Origin: a virus
DNA length: 26,063 nucleotides
IMG/VR virus record: IMGVR_UViG_3300037635_006284
Span: 1-26,063 of that record
Reading direction: 5' to 3' (one strand)
Shown: piece after piece, positions 16,653 to 22,834 of the stretch
Numbering within the stretch: position 1 is the stretch's first letter
Layout of the letters: the number at the start of each line of letters is the position of its first letter
Made by a program: the position numbers and the translations under genes
The notes under the pieces: model-generated
Told to the model about the DNA's origin: nothing
The model's database searches: none
The model's input: only the letters and a program-made list of their open reading frames with translations

Positions 16653-16910
16653 ATGGCAGCAAGAAAAGATAAGCAGGGTCGTAGAATGATTAGCGGTCAT
16701 TACGTTAAGGATGCCTACTTCTTTATGCAAGACTTGCAAGAGGCTCTGATGATGAATGATGTTACAGACTTTACTCAGACCGATGCTCGTTATGCTCAAC
16801 GCCTTGTAGAAGAGCTCGATGAGATGAGACCTTTGATTCAGTCTCTGGCTAATAACTTAGAGGCTAACTCTCCTGCTGAGATTATTACTAACTGGCATGA
16901 TCTAAAGTAG
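16653..16910 (+). CDS. Small helical protein of unknown function
   Basis: The product has 85 residues. It has a basic N-terminus (ARKDKQGRRM) and then helices (AYFFMQDLQEALMMNDV, YAQRLVEELDEMRPLIQSLANNLEANS). The family is not recognised. It is a single gene between two GGAACTC-type promoters. Confidence 0.75.
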   Translation: MAARKDKQGRRMISGHYVKDAYFFMQDLQEALMMNDVTDFTQTDARYAQRLVEELDEMRPLIQSLANNLEANSPAEIITNWHDLK

Positions 16911-16914
16911 TTAA

Positions 16915-16930
16915 GGAACTCCGATATAAT
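16915..16930 (+). promoter_or_regulatory. GGAACTC-type promoter
   Basis: GGAACTCCGATATAAT, exact consensus, 6 bases before the ATG at 16937. Confidence 0.8.
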
Positions 16931-16936
16931 AATAGT

Positions 16937-17206
16937 ATGAACCCAACGAGAGAAGATCTTATTATGCTCGGTTATCTTAAGCCGGGAGATGCCGTCGCTA
17001 GCGCACCTAAACGTGAACGTCTAACTTTTTTGACTGATTCCGATATCGAGTATGCTGAGCGTCACGGACTAACTCCTCAAGAAATGATTGACTTTAAAGA
17101 AGAAGTAATGATTGAGGAAGAGATTATTCGCGATCATCATATGATGGCTGATAAAGATAAAGCAGAGATTTTTAATTCTCCTCAATCACAATACTTGGCA
17201 TGGTAA
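16937..17206 (+). CDS. Small acidic protein of unknown function
   Basis: The product has 89 residues. It is acidic and helical in the second half (TPQEMIDFKEEVMIEEEIIRDHHMM), with no recognised family. The stop codon overlaps the next gene, whose ATG is at 17200, by 7 bases, so the two are expressed together from the promoter at 16915. Confidence 0.75.
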   Translation: MNPTREDLIMLGYLKPGDAVASAPKRERLTFLTDSDIEYAERHGLTPQEMIDFKEEVMIEEEIIRDHHMMADKDKAEIFNSPQSQYLAW

Positions 17207-17589
17207 TAAAGAGCTTTAACAAAACGACAAAAGAGAGAGTAGGTGACTGCTCTTATCGTTTTAAAGATTCCTGGGAATTGCATCAGGTGGGAGATACTTT
17301 CATTTTAAAAATTGAAGGTCAACCGGAGGAGATTTTAGAGTTGTCAGACACAGCTGTTTATTATTATATCTCTAAGAATAAAAAGAAAACGTTAAAATTA
17401 TTAGTAAGTGATCATCTCAAACAATGGTTGTATACTCAATGGCAGTCGGGTGATGTTTGGGACTACGCTCCGTACTTAACAAAGCTTGAAAGGGATATGC
17501 TTGTTTATGGTAATGCTCGTTGGACACAGCTAAATGCAGTTGAAGATCATGATGAAATAGATGAGAATAGCGCTGATTGGTATATGTAA
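17200..17589 (+). CDS. Protein of unknown function
   Basis: The product has 129 residues. The N-terminal half is strand-rich (CSYRFKDSWELHQVGDTFILKI) and the second half helical with aromatic residues (HLKQWLYTQWQSGDVWDYAPYL). The family is not recognised. It has no promoter of its own; the ATG lies inside the end of the upstream gene, indicating coupled translation without a Shine-Dalgarno sequence. Confidence 0.75.
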   Translation: MVIKSFNKTTKERVGDCSYRFKDSWELHQVGDTFILKIEGQPEEILELSDTAVYYYISKNKKKTLKLLVSDHLKQWLYTQWQSGDVWDYAPYLTKLERDMLVYGNARWTQLNAVEDHDEIDENSADWYM

Positions 17590-17605
17590 GGAACTTTAAT
17601 AAAAT
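17590..17605 (+). promoter_or_regulatory. GGAACTC-type promoter, variant
   Basis: GGAACTTTAATAAAAT has a weaker -10 box but the usual place, starting at the upstream TAA and ending 6 bases before the ATG at 17612. Confidence 0.65.
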
Positions 17606-17611
17606 AAATAT

Positions 17612-17917
17612 ATGAGCACAAAATGGGCAGGAGGTAAAGGAGATAAAGATAGAACTTCAAATTATAGAATGTATACTTCAAACTATAATAATATTTTTAG
17701 TACAAAAGCTGTAGCTACGGGAGATATCTGGGGTGAAGTAGACATTATTGAAGGAGATACTATTATGTATACTAAAGAGAGTGGTAAGATTAGAATTGTA
17801 GTAACAATTGAAGCTCCTTTTAAGTATGGTGAGGCTGGTGGTAATGCTGGTCATCCGTTTTATGTTACTAAATCGAAATTTGAAGAAGAATACAAACCTT
17901 ACCTAAAGGAACTCTGA
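17612..17917 (+). CDS. Small phage protein with GGKGDKxR start
   Basis: The product has 101 residues. It starts with WAGGKGDKDRTSNYRMY, a pattern I associate with small conserved phage proteins without assigned function, followed by a DNYxxIF-like segment (SNYNNIFST) and beta strands. The last three codons (KEL) and the stop codon are written by the promoter of the next gene, so the C-terminus is set by a regulatory sequence. Confidence 0.75.
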   Translation: MSTKWAGGKGDKDRTSNYRMYTSNYNNIFSTKAVATGDIWGEVDIIEGDTIMYTKESGKIRIVVTIEAPFKYGEAGGNAGHPFYVTKSKFEEEYKPYLKEL

Positions 17918-17923
17918 TATAAT
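17908..17923 (+). promoter_or_regulatory. GGAACTC-type promoter overlapping coding sequence
   Basis: GGAACTCTGATATAAT overlaps the last codons and TGA stop of the upstream gene and ends 5 bases before the ATG at 17929. Confidence 0.8.
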
Positions 17924-17928
17924 TAGGT

Positions 17929-18171
17929 ATGGAAACAATAATTGTAGGAGTTGTAATTGCGATGATATTACTCATTGCAGCGCCATATATGGTATGGTCA
18001 GCTATTATTCTTATACCTAGACTATTTTGGGCTTGCTCTAAAGTAATGACATGTCTAATTTTATTAGGTATATTTGGATATGGTACCAGCATGCTTATTG
18101 AGCATAACGCTGCAAAGATGGAAAAAGAAATTAAAAATGCTCCTCGAGCAATTATTATTGAAGAAAACTAA
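17929..18171 (+). CDS. Small two-helix membrane protein
   Basis: The product has 80 residues. It has two hydrophobic segments, of about residues 4-28 (VGVVIAMILLIAAPYMVWSA) and 38-55 (VMTCLILLGIFGYGTSML), and then a short charged tail. A holin-like, superinfection-exclusion or other membrane role is possible, but nothing decides between them. It is followed 1 base later by the 18173 gene. Confidence 0.75.
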   Translation: METIIVGVVIAMILLIAAPYMVWSAIILIPRLFWACSKVMTCLILLGIFGYGTSMLIEHNAAKMEKEIKNAPRAIIIEEN

Positions 18172-18172
18172 C

Positions 18173-18328
18173 ATGAGCAGTCAACTAGGTAGAGATTATT
18201 TTTTAAAGGATCTTCAGCAACATGAAGATCTTAAAAAGGAAGTAAAAAAAGATGTAACAGTAAGTGAGGATACGCTTAAACAGCTTGAATCACTTGGATT
18301 AATTAAGAAAACAAAAACAGATGTATAA
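18173..18328 (+). CDS. Small charged helical protein
   Basis: The product has 51 residues, starting MSSQLGRDYFLKDLQQH and rich in K, E and D with a coiled-coil look. A longer frame from 18074 would lie inside the membrane-protein gene and is rejected. It overlaps the next gene by 8 bases. Function is unknown. Confidence 0.65.
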   Translation: MSSQLGRDYFLKDLQQHEDLKKEVKKDVTVSEDTLKQLESLGLIKKTKTDV

Positions 18329-18572
18329 ACATATTAAAGAAATGCTACTAAGTGGACAAGTTATTCACGTTGAATTCACTAAAAAGAATGGTGAAACTCG
18401 GAAAATGAATTGTACCACTAATTTAGATCATATTCCAGAGAGTGAGCATCCTACAGAGGATAGAGCGAGCTACATTAACGAGGAGGTTGTAAGAGCATAT
18501 GATATCGACGTTGAGGGATGGCGATCATTCCGCGTAGATTCGGTAAATGTTCTCGAGTCAAAGGAACTCTGA
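18321..18572 (+). CDS. SH3 beta-barrel protein, DUF2693-like
   Basis: The product has 83 residues. The pattern VIHVEFTKKNGETRKMNCT, then VVRAYDIDVEGWRSFRVDSV, matches the small phage family (DUF2693, SH3-like barrel) that I know for VxFTKxDGxxRxMxCT and WRSFRxDS motifs. The molecular role is unknown. It overlaps the upstream gene by 8 bases. As in the 17612 gene, its last residues (KEL) and stop codon are supplied by the next promoter. Confidence 0.8.
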   Translation: MYKHIKEMLLSGQVIHVEFTKKNGETRKMNCTTNLDHIPESEHPTEDRASYINEEVVRAYDIDVEGWRSFRVDSVNVLESKEL

Positions 18573-18578
18573 TATAAT
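18563..18578 (+). promoter_or_regulatory. GGAACTC-type promoter overlapping coding sequence
   Basis: GGAACTCTGATATAAT overlaps the end of the DUF2693-like gene and ends 6 bases before the ATG at 18585. Confidence 0.8.
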
Positions 18579-18584
18579 TAAGGT

Positions 18585-18827
18585 ATGAAAGATAAAAATG
18601 ATATCCCACAAGAAGTAATCGATTATTGCATTGACAATCACGTATCGGTTGAGGAAGGAATGACTGCAGTTATCGATATGCGACTAGAAGCAGTAGAGAA
18701 GAACTTTGCTACACTTAAAGGTGAGGTCAAAGAAACTATTGATAAGTTTGAAACAAAAGTAACTGCTCAAGAAATTGAAGATGTAGAGTCGTTTCTTAAT
18801 TCTCTTGACCAACAAATTCAAGACTAA
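18585..18827 (+). CDS. Small acidic coiled-coil protein
   Basis: The product has 80 residues, largely helical with heptad character (AVEKNFATLKGEVKETIDKFETKV). The family is not recognised. Its stop codon shares one base with the next ATG. Confidence 0.75.
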   Translation: MKDKNDIPQEVIDYCIDNHVSVEEGMTAVIDMRLEAVEKNFATLKGEVKETIDKFETKVTAQEIEDVESFLNSLDQQIQD

Positions 18828-19012
18828 TGTTTAAGCTAATTACAAATTTAATTAAGGGTAAGAAGCGTGAGCTAAGGTATGTAAATTGTTTGCATCACCG
18901 TACATGGCTGCAACGTCAAGTAGAGGAAGAGCTCCTTAAACAAGAAGTGAAGAACAACATTCAAGATTGGGGTAAAGATAAAGAAGAGGAGTGGTACTCA
19001 AAGTATCTTTAG
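18827..19012 (+). CDS. Small charged protein of unknown function
   Basis: The product has 61 residues, with a basic N-terminus (LIKGKKRELRYVNCLHHR) and an acidic helical C-terminus. It is coupled by a one-base overlap to the upstream gene. A weak 4-bp AAAG/CTTT hairpin with a T-rich tail follows at about 19018-19033 but is too short to call a terminator. Confidence 0.7.
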   Translation: MFKLITNLIKGKKRELRYVNCLHHRTWLQRQVEEELLKQEVKNNIQDWGKDKEEEWYSKYL

Positions 19013-19057
19013 GTGTAAAAAGCTGGCTTTATTTCAAAGCTATCCGATAATTGATAA

Positions 19058-19065
19058 GATAAATA
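19058..19065 (+). promoter_or_regulatory. Possible late-type box of the EF-hand gene
   Basis: GATAAATA ends 2 bases before the ATG at 19068 and 8 bases before the in-frame ATG at 19074. If it is used, the transcript would begin after the first ATG and the second would be the true start. Confidence 0.4.
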
Positions 19066-19067
19066 TT

Positions 19068-19442
19068 ATGACAATGAACAAAAAAATGACGGCAATCGTA
19101 ATTGCTGCCCTGACACTCACTGCTAACGCAAGTGACCATCATGATGAGAAAAAAGGACCTAAAGGAAAACCTACGAAGGTTGATGGTAAGCGCAAGCTTC
19201 CTCCTGCGATGGCCAAGTTCGATAAGAACAAAGATGGAAAGCTATGCGAAGTTGAGCGTAAGGCGGCCCGTGACGCTTTTATGAAGCGGTTCGATAAGAA
19301 CAAAGACGGTAAGATTGACGAGAAAGAACGTAAAGCTGCCATGGCTGAGCGTCGTAAAAATGCCAAAAAACCGAAAGGTAAGGGCAAGCTTCCTAAAGGA
19401 GCAAAAGGTAAAACTAAACCTACGCAAAAGAAATCCAAATAA
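19068..19442 (+). CDS. Secreted EF-hand calcium-binding protein
   Basis: The product has 124 residues from the first ATG, or 122 from 19074. The N-terminus (NKKMTAIVIAALTLTANA) is a signal peptide with a likely cut after TANA. Two canonical EF-hand loops follow: DKNKDGKLCEVE (52-63) and DKNKDGKIDEKE (76-87), each with D/N/D/G and the final E, spaced as a pair. The rest is very basic and lysine-rich (KKPKGKGKLPKGAKGKTK). Calcium binding is well supported, while export and an extracytoplasmic role are inferred. Such proteins are rare in tailed phages. Codon use (GCC, CGT) is less AT-rich than in neighbours, which may mean recent acquisition from a bacterium. Confidence 0.85.
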   Translation: MTMNKKMTAIVIAALTLTANASDHHDEKKGPKGKPTKVDGKRKLPPAMAKFDKNKDGKLCEVERKAARDAFMKRFDKNKDGKIDEKERKAAMAERRKNAKKPKGKGKLPKGAKGKTKPTQKKSK

Positions 19443-19702
19443 TGAACAATGACCTGAGTATGTCTGAAAACTACTCCTTTTTTAACACAGTGAAAGGGTT
19501 CATTCAGGTACACGTAATAGCAAAAGATAGAGGTTTTAAATATGAGAAGATACCTAACACTCCTGATTTCAGTGATGAAGGTGCCGCTCTAACATATTGG
19601 GAAGCTAATAAAGACTCCATTAATGATGCTAATTTTTATGATGATCATCTCGTTATTATTAGAAAGGAGATTCATAACGTATGCACGACAAAGTTAAATT
19701 AG
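19442..19702 (+). CDS. Small protein of unknown function
   Basis: The product has 86 residues. It is acidic in the middle (NTPDFSDEGAALTYWEANKDSIND) with a FIQVHVIAKDRGFKYEKI strand. No family is recognised. It starts on the last base of the EF-hand stop codon and its 3' end overlaps the next small gene by 22 bases. Confidence 0.7.
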   Translation: MNNDLSMSENYSFFNTVKGFIQVHVIAKDRGFKYEKIPNTPDFSDEGAALTYWEANKDSINDANFYDDHLVIIRKEIHNVCTTKLN

Positions 19703-19848
19703 ATAAACTAGATAGAGTTATATATACTAAAACTGTTGAAGAGGGATTTATTTGCGAGAGTTGGTATGAATATAACAGTGCAGGCGAACAAATTCTCGTA
19801 AAATTGTTTGAAGAATCAATCCCTACGGATTATATTGAGCATATTTAA
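19681..19848 (+). CDS. Small protein of unknown function
   Basis: The product has 55 residues, starting MHDKVKLDKLDRVIYTK and ending IPTDYIEHI. It begins inside the upstream gene and has AAAGGAG about 10 bases before its ATG, one of the few Shine-Dalgarno-like sites in the window. Its stop codon overlaps the stop of the convergent minus-strand gene by 4 bases. Confidence 0.6.
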   Translation: MHDKVKLDKLDRVIYTKTVEEGFICESWYEYNSAGEQILVKLFEESIPTDYIEHI

Positions 19849-20327
19849 AATAAATATTTGAGAATAAGTTCCTCTTCAGTAAGTATCTTTTCTCCCTCTT
19901 CCTTTATATCTTCAAAACCCTCTTCATACTCTTCATAATAAGAATAAATGTCATCAGCATCAGCTTCATAACTAAATGACGATGAACCTTTTGTTGTTTG
20001 TACAACCTCATACTTATCCTTTATACCAGCTACAATTAATTGTTTAAGTAACTTAGGACCAGTTTCCTTTTCAGAACGAGTTAAAAAATCTTTAACTTGA
20101 TTACTAGTAAACTTACCTTTAAGCGTTAGAATAGGATCATCATAAAGGCCCCACACATGAATAGCTAAGTACTGACGAGTTAAATTAGCACAGTCTCTAA
20201 TAACATAATAAGCAGACTTCTTCTTAATCTCAACACCAGTTTCAGGTTTCCTATGCGCCCTCTCAGCAGGACCATACAGCTTAGCGACCTGTTCTTTACT
20301 ATTATTCAAGATTACTTCTTCAAACAT
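19845..20327 (-). CDS. Late-type protein of unknown function on the opposite strand
   Basis: The product has 160 residues and its family is not recognised. The N-terminal 110 residues are mixed alpha/beta (KKKSAYYVIRDCANLTRQYL, HVWGLYDDPILTLKGKF). The last 45 are acidic and aromatic (DADDIYSYYEEYEEGFEDI). It is the only minus-strand gene between 9 kb and the end of the window and has a perfect late box at the standard 5-base distance, so late expression and possibly a virion or assembly role are inferred. Confidence 0.8.
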   Translation of the reverse strand: MFEEVILNNSKEQVAKLYGPAERAHRKPETGVEIKKKSAYYVIRDCANLTRQYLAIHVWGLYDDPILTLKGKFTSNQVKDFLTRSEKETGPKLLKQLIVAGIKDKYEVVQTTKGSSSFSYEADADDIYSYYEEYEEGFEDIKEEGEKILTEEELILKYLF

Positions 20328-20332
20328 ACGGT

Positions 20333-20340
20333 TATTTAAT
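20333..20340 (-). promoter_or_regulatory. Late promoter box of the 20327 gene
   Basis: ATTAAATA on the minus strand ends 5 bases before the ATG at 20327 in the same context as the tube gene (GATTAAATAAC). Confidence 0.7.
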
Positions 20341-20351
20341 CAAACATATAA

Positions 20352-20367
20352 GGAACTTCGATATAAT
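20352..20367 (+). promoter_or_regulatory. GGAACTC-type promoter
   Basis: GGAACTTCGATATAAT ends 7 bases before the ATG at 20375. It is divergent from the late box at 20333. Confidence 0.75.
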
Positions 20368-20374
20368 TAGGTTA

Positions 20375-20827
20375 ATGATATTATTAGAACCATCGCCAGG
20401 CATTAAAAAGCATACTAAAATTGACTTCAATCTGTTTAGTCAACTGCTTACTACATTACTAGAATCTAATCATAAACGAGATATCAATATTGTAGCGAAG
20501 GTTCATAAGAGTAAAATAGCCGGCACTTCACTATGTACTCATGTAGATGGTTGTAGATTTCTGATTAACTTAGACGTCTCAAATATTAAGAGACGTTACA
20601 TATTCGGCTCTATATTGCATGAGCTTCGCCATTGCGTGCAGAAGAATCTGTTTGGATATTGGCCTGATACTCACGCTATGAAAACATGGAAAGATTATTG
20701 GTATTCAAAGGAGGAGATAGATGCTCGTAAGATGGAGAAACTTACGACGCAAATGATTAAAGCCTATGATGCGATGATAATTATGAGTGAGCAGTTTAAA
20801 AAATATAATCTAAACAAGATAGGATAA
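20375..20827 (+). CDS. Putative zinc metalloprotease (HExxH)
   Basis: The product has 150 residues. HELRH (82-86) in a helix preceded by FGSIL is a zincin-type HExxH motif. Glu residues at 113-114 (YSKEEIDAR) lie about 30 residues downstream, a fitting place for a third zinc ligand, as in small phage and SprT-like peptidases. Peptidase activity is inferred from the motif alone; HExxH can occur by chance, but the helix context and the downstream acid support it. No signal peptide is seen, so it would act in the cytoplasm. Confidence 0.65.
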   Translation: MILLEPSPGIKKHTKIDFNLFSQLLTTLLESNHKRDINIVAKVHKSKIAGTSLCTHVDGCRFLINLDVSNIKRRYIFGSILHELRHCVQKNLFGYWPDTHAMKTWKDYWYSKEEIDARKMEKLTTQMIKAYDAMIIMSEQFKKYNLNKIG

Positions 20828-20832
20828 TAAAA

Positions 20833-20848
20833 GGAACTCCAATATAAT
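20833..20848 (+). promoter_or_regulatory. GGAACTC-type promoter
   Basis: GGAACTCCAATATAAT ends 5 bases before the ATG at 20854. Confidence 0.78.
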
Positions 20849-20853
20849 AAGTT

Positions 20854-20949
20854 ATGAAAGATAAAGATCGACCATTTTTTGAGAACGTAGTTGCTGTTTG
20901 CATTATTACTCTCCTCCTAACCGTTACTTACTTATACCTAACTAAATAG
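20854..20949 (+). CDS. 31-residue single-pass membrane peptide
   Basis: The frame encodes a charged start (MKDKDRPFFEN) followed by one hydrophobic helix (VVAVCIITLLLTVTYLYL) and TK at the end. A consensus promoter with leaderless spacing supports it as a real gene despite its size. Location is the inner membrane (inferred); function is unknown. Confidence 0.65.
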   Translation: MKDKDRPFFENVVAVCIITLLLTVTYLYLTK

Positions 20950-20953
20950 ACCT

Positions 20954-21133
20954 ATGCCTGAACCAGCAGAATCAAAAAGCAATAAGCACTTCCGCATCTC
21001 GTTAATTAAATCTATCTTACGAATTGGAGGTTGTATCGCAGCATTAACTCCATTAGGAACTAACGAATCAATCATAGCTCTAGCTGTATCATTCCTCGCG
21101 GCTGAGATCTTAGGAATTTTTGAGGAACTCTAA
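20954..21133 (+). CDS. Small membrane protein of unknown function
   Basis: The product has 59 residues. A hydrophilic N-terminus is followed by ISLIKSILRIGGCIAALTPL and IIALAVSFLAAEILGIF, one or two membrane segments. A small holin or accessory membrane protein is possible, since the endolysin gene lies about 350 bases downstream. Its last codons (EEL) and stop codon are part of the promoter of the next gene. Confidence 0.7.
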   Translation: MPEPAESKSNKHFRISLIKSILRIGGCIAALTPLGTNESIIALAVSFLAAEILGIFEEL

Positions 21134-21139
21134 TATAAT
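21124..21139 (+). promoter_or_regulatory. GGAACTC-type promoter overlapping coding sequence
   Basis: GGAACTCTAATATAAT lies across the final codons and TAA of the membrane-protein gene and ends 6 bases before the ATG at 21146. Confidence 0.8.
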
Positions 21140-21145
21140 ATAAAT

Positions 21146-21349
21146 ATGAAGTACGACATTGTATTCAAGACAAAAGAAGCATTCACAGCAGCTAAAACTA
21201 TCCTCACTCATCATTATGCTTGTAGGTTTAATAACCTTGATGATTATAGAATTGAATTCTATCTAGAAGGAAGGCGAGAGACAGCTAGAAAGATGCTACT
21301 AGATGTAAATGCTGTTGAAGAGGTTGATATGACCTTTGTAACTGTTTAA
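21146..21349 (+). CDS. Small alpha/beta protein of unknown function
   Basis: The product has 67 residues. A strand-helix-strand order (KYDIVFKTKEAFTAAKTIL, YRIEFYLEGRRETARKML, EEVDMTFVTV) suggests a ferredoxin-like small fold. No family is recognised. Confidence 0.7.
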   Translation: MKYDIVFKTKEAFTAAKTILTHHYACRFNNLDDYRIEFYLEGRRETARKMLLDVNAVEEVDMTFVTV

Positions 21350-21358
21350 TTAAATAGT

Positions 21359-21427
21359 ATGAAACTAAGTATATTACTCACATTCGTAATTGTTACAGCT
21401 GTATTGATCATAACTAGTTGTACATGA
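21359..21427 (+). CDS. 22-residue lipoprotein-signal peptide
   Basis: The frame encodes a lysine start (MKLS), a hydrophobic core (ILLTFVIVTAVLII) and the lipobox ITSC, and stops one codon after the cysteine. If processed by Lsp, the mature product would be a two-residue lipidated Cys-Thr. It lies 54 bases upstream of the endolysin start. An ATTAAATA box ends 2 bases before the ATG, too close for a leaderless late transcript. It could be a tiny lysis-related lipopeptide or a chance frame. Confidence 0.45.
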   Translation: MKLSILLTFVIVTAVLIITSCT

Positions 21428-21459
21428 AGTACATGCTAGACTCCCAGTTGGGATAATAA

Positions 21460-21475
21460 ATAACTCAGACATAAT
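21460..21475 (+). promoter_or_regulatory. Degenerate GGAACTC-type promoter of the endolysin gene
   Basis: ATAACTCAGACATAAT matches the consensus at 12 of 16 positions and ends 5 bases before the ATG at 21481, the standard spacing. The weaker -10 may lower or delay endolysin expression. Confidence 0.5.
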
Positions 21476-21480
21476 TGGAT

Positions 21481-22170
21481 ATGAAAAAACTTTCAGGATT
21501 AGGAATATTGTTAGCAGGTGTAAGCGTCGGCTATATTGGCAAAGATATGTCATCTGTACTAACAACTCCGCAATATTTTATCGATGTTAAAGTGCCTCTT
21601 ATAGACAGACATAACAAAATAGAAGTTGTAGTACCTCCAACACCACAACCTATTTTAGTAAAGCCACTCTTACTACCCATGATTACTCCATCAGAAGTAA
21701 ATCAAGATCCACCTTCAATTGATTGGAATTATGAGCTATTGTCAGGTGTTAAGCATTTCGAAGGATATCATCCTAAGGCTTATACCTGCGCAGGAGGCGT
21801 TCGTACTATCGGGTACGGGTGTACTGATAATAGCGTAGTAGCTATAGGTAGTATCTCTAAAGAACGAGCATGTAAAGAGTTGAGAAGAGAGTTACATAAA
21901 GCAAAACAACAAGTTAGTGATATTGTTAAGGTACATTTGAATGATCATCAGCTAGCAGCATTAACATCATTTACTTTTAATTGCGGTCCAACTAACTTAA
22001 AGAAGCTGGTAAGCGGTTCGAGTAGATTGAATGAGGGTAATTATGAGAGTGTAGCAAAGTTGTTACCGCAGTATAGGCGCGCCGGAGGGCGTGTACGTAA
22101 AGGCTTAGAGCGTCGACGAGTATGGGAACTAGCCTTATGGGAAGGAAATATTATTAACCCAGAGTCTTAG
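21481..22170 (+). CDS. GH24 endolysin (lysozyme) with signal-anchor-like N-terminus
   Basis: The product is a 229-residue muramidase that cuts the glycan strand of peptidoglycan. The catalytic set E94-x8-C103-x5-T109 (FEGYHPKAYTC to RTIGYG) is the GH24 signature in the form found in P1 Lyz, with Cys in place of the more common Asp. ALTSFTFNCGPTNLKKL and the GLERRRVWELALW end also fit the family. Residues of about 4-20 (LSGLGILLAGVSVGYIG) are a weakly hydrophobic, Gly-rich segment like SAR signal-anchors, followed by a proline-rich linker of about 45 residues. A SAR endolysin that reaches the periplasm without a holin pore is inferred. The TTG at 21475 is rejected in favour of the ATG. Confidence 0.9.
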   Translation: MKKLSGLGILLAGVSVGYIGKDMSSVLTTPQYFIDVKVPLIDRHNKIEVVVPPTPQPILVKPLLLPMITPSEVNQDPPSIDWNYELLSGVKHFEGYHPKAYTCAGGVRTIGYGCTDNSVVAIGSISKERACKELRRELHKAKQQVSDIVKVHLNDHQLAALTSFTFNCGPTNLKKLVSGSSRLNEGNYESVAKLLPQYRRAGGRVRKGLERRRVWELALWEGNIINPES

Positions 22171-22186
22171 AGTAGGTTATATAAAA

Positions 22187-22202
22187 GGAACTCTAATATA
22201 AT
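22187..22202 (+). promoter_or_regulatory. GGAACTC-type promoter
   Basis: GGAACTCTAATATAAT ends 5 bases before the ATG at 22208. Confidence 0.8.
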
Positions 22203-22207
22203 TAGAT

Positions 22208-22504
22208 ATGACAAGACTTCAATCAAAGAATAGGGATGTATATCGCGTTCAAAGTGGAGAAAATTACAAGCTCTATACAAAGAACGGTAAAAAGCACAAC
22301 CTTAACGGGCCTGCTTTAGTAATAGAAAGTGATGATTACTACTACGTTAAGGGTGAGCGCTTTACTTGGTCTCAATGGACTGATTATGTTGCTCTTTATA
22401 CAGCATATCAAGAAAATCCATCTGTAGAAAAAGACTGTTTTGTGAAGGCATCTGATTCCCCTGATGGAATCTTTATTAAGGTGAAATCAGAAACTAGTTT
22501 ATAA
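22208..22504 (+). CDS. Protein with MORN-like NGxxHxxxGPA repeat unit
   Basis: The product has 98 residues. YTKNGKKHNLNGPALVIES followed by YYYVKGERFTW is the NG-x-x-H-x-x-x-GPA / YY-x-x-G-x-x-x unit common in small phage and bacterial proteins related to MORN_2 repeats. There is no membrane segment, unlike the related-looking protein at 15438. Function is unknown. Confidence 0.7.
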   Translation: MTRLQSKNRDVYRVQSGENYKLYTKNGKKHNLNGPALVIESDDYYYVKGERFTWSQWTDYVALYTAYQENPSVEKDCFVKASDSPDGIFIKVKSETSL

Positions 22505-22505
22505 T

Positions 22506-22814
22506 ATGAACAAGTATAGTAGGGTCAGCAAGCCTGCATTTAGGAAGCGGGGTGAGATAGTTTTACAAATCTCGGAGTTAGCGGAGCAAATACGAGCTGG
22601 GGAAGAGGATCTGCTTGAGGAATATAATACAGTTGTTAAAGAATATGCTGATATTACTCGACAACAAGCTCCAGCAGAAGAGACTGATCCTATAATGTGG
22701 GATACATTATGCGAGGATTGGGGCAGAGTTCCTACAGAAACTATACAATATGGAGGTAAGAGAGCAATGAATTATTTAGAGATGACCAAATTTATGAGGG
22801 GCTATTGGAGGTAG
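22506..22814 (+). CDS. Protein of unknown function
   Basis: The product has 102 residues. It has a basic start (MNKYSRVSKPAFRKRG), a helical acidic middle (ISELAEQIRAGEEDLLEEYN) and a Trp-containing end. The family is not recognised. It starts 1 base after the preceding stop codon, so it shares that promoter. Confidence 0.7.
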   Translation: MNKYSRVSKPAFRKRGEIVLQISELAEQIRAGEEDLLEEYNTVVKEYADITRQQAPAEETDPIMWDTLCEDWGRVPTETIQYGGKRAMNYLEMTKFMRGYWR

Positions 22815-22818
22815 ATAA

Positions 22819-22834
22819 GGAACCCTAATATAAT
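22819..22834 (+). promoter_or_regulatory. GGAACTC-type promoter with 5' untranslated leader
   Basis: GGAACCCTAATATAAT. Where other copies have ATG 5-7 bases downstream, this one reads AATAGTAGA, and the gene starts 40 bases further on. A second TATAAT lies at about 22861-22866, closer to the ATG at 22875. Confidence 0.7.

Noticed and set aside
19018-19033. AAAG/CTTT hairpin as a terminator.
   Set aside because: Only 4 bp with a broken T-run; not convincing.
19139-19513. 124-codon minus-strand frame across the EF-hand gene.
   Set aside because: It is the complement of the lysine-rich and EF-hand codons; the plus-strand product has clear domains.
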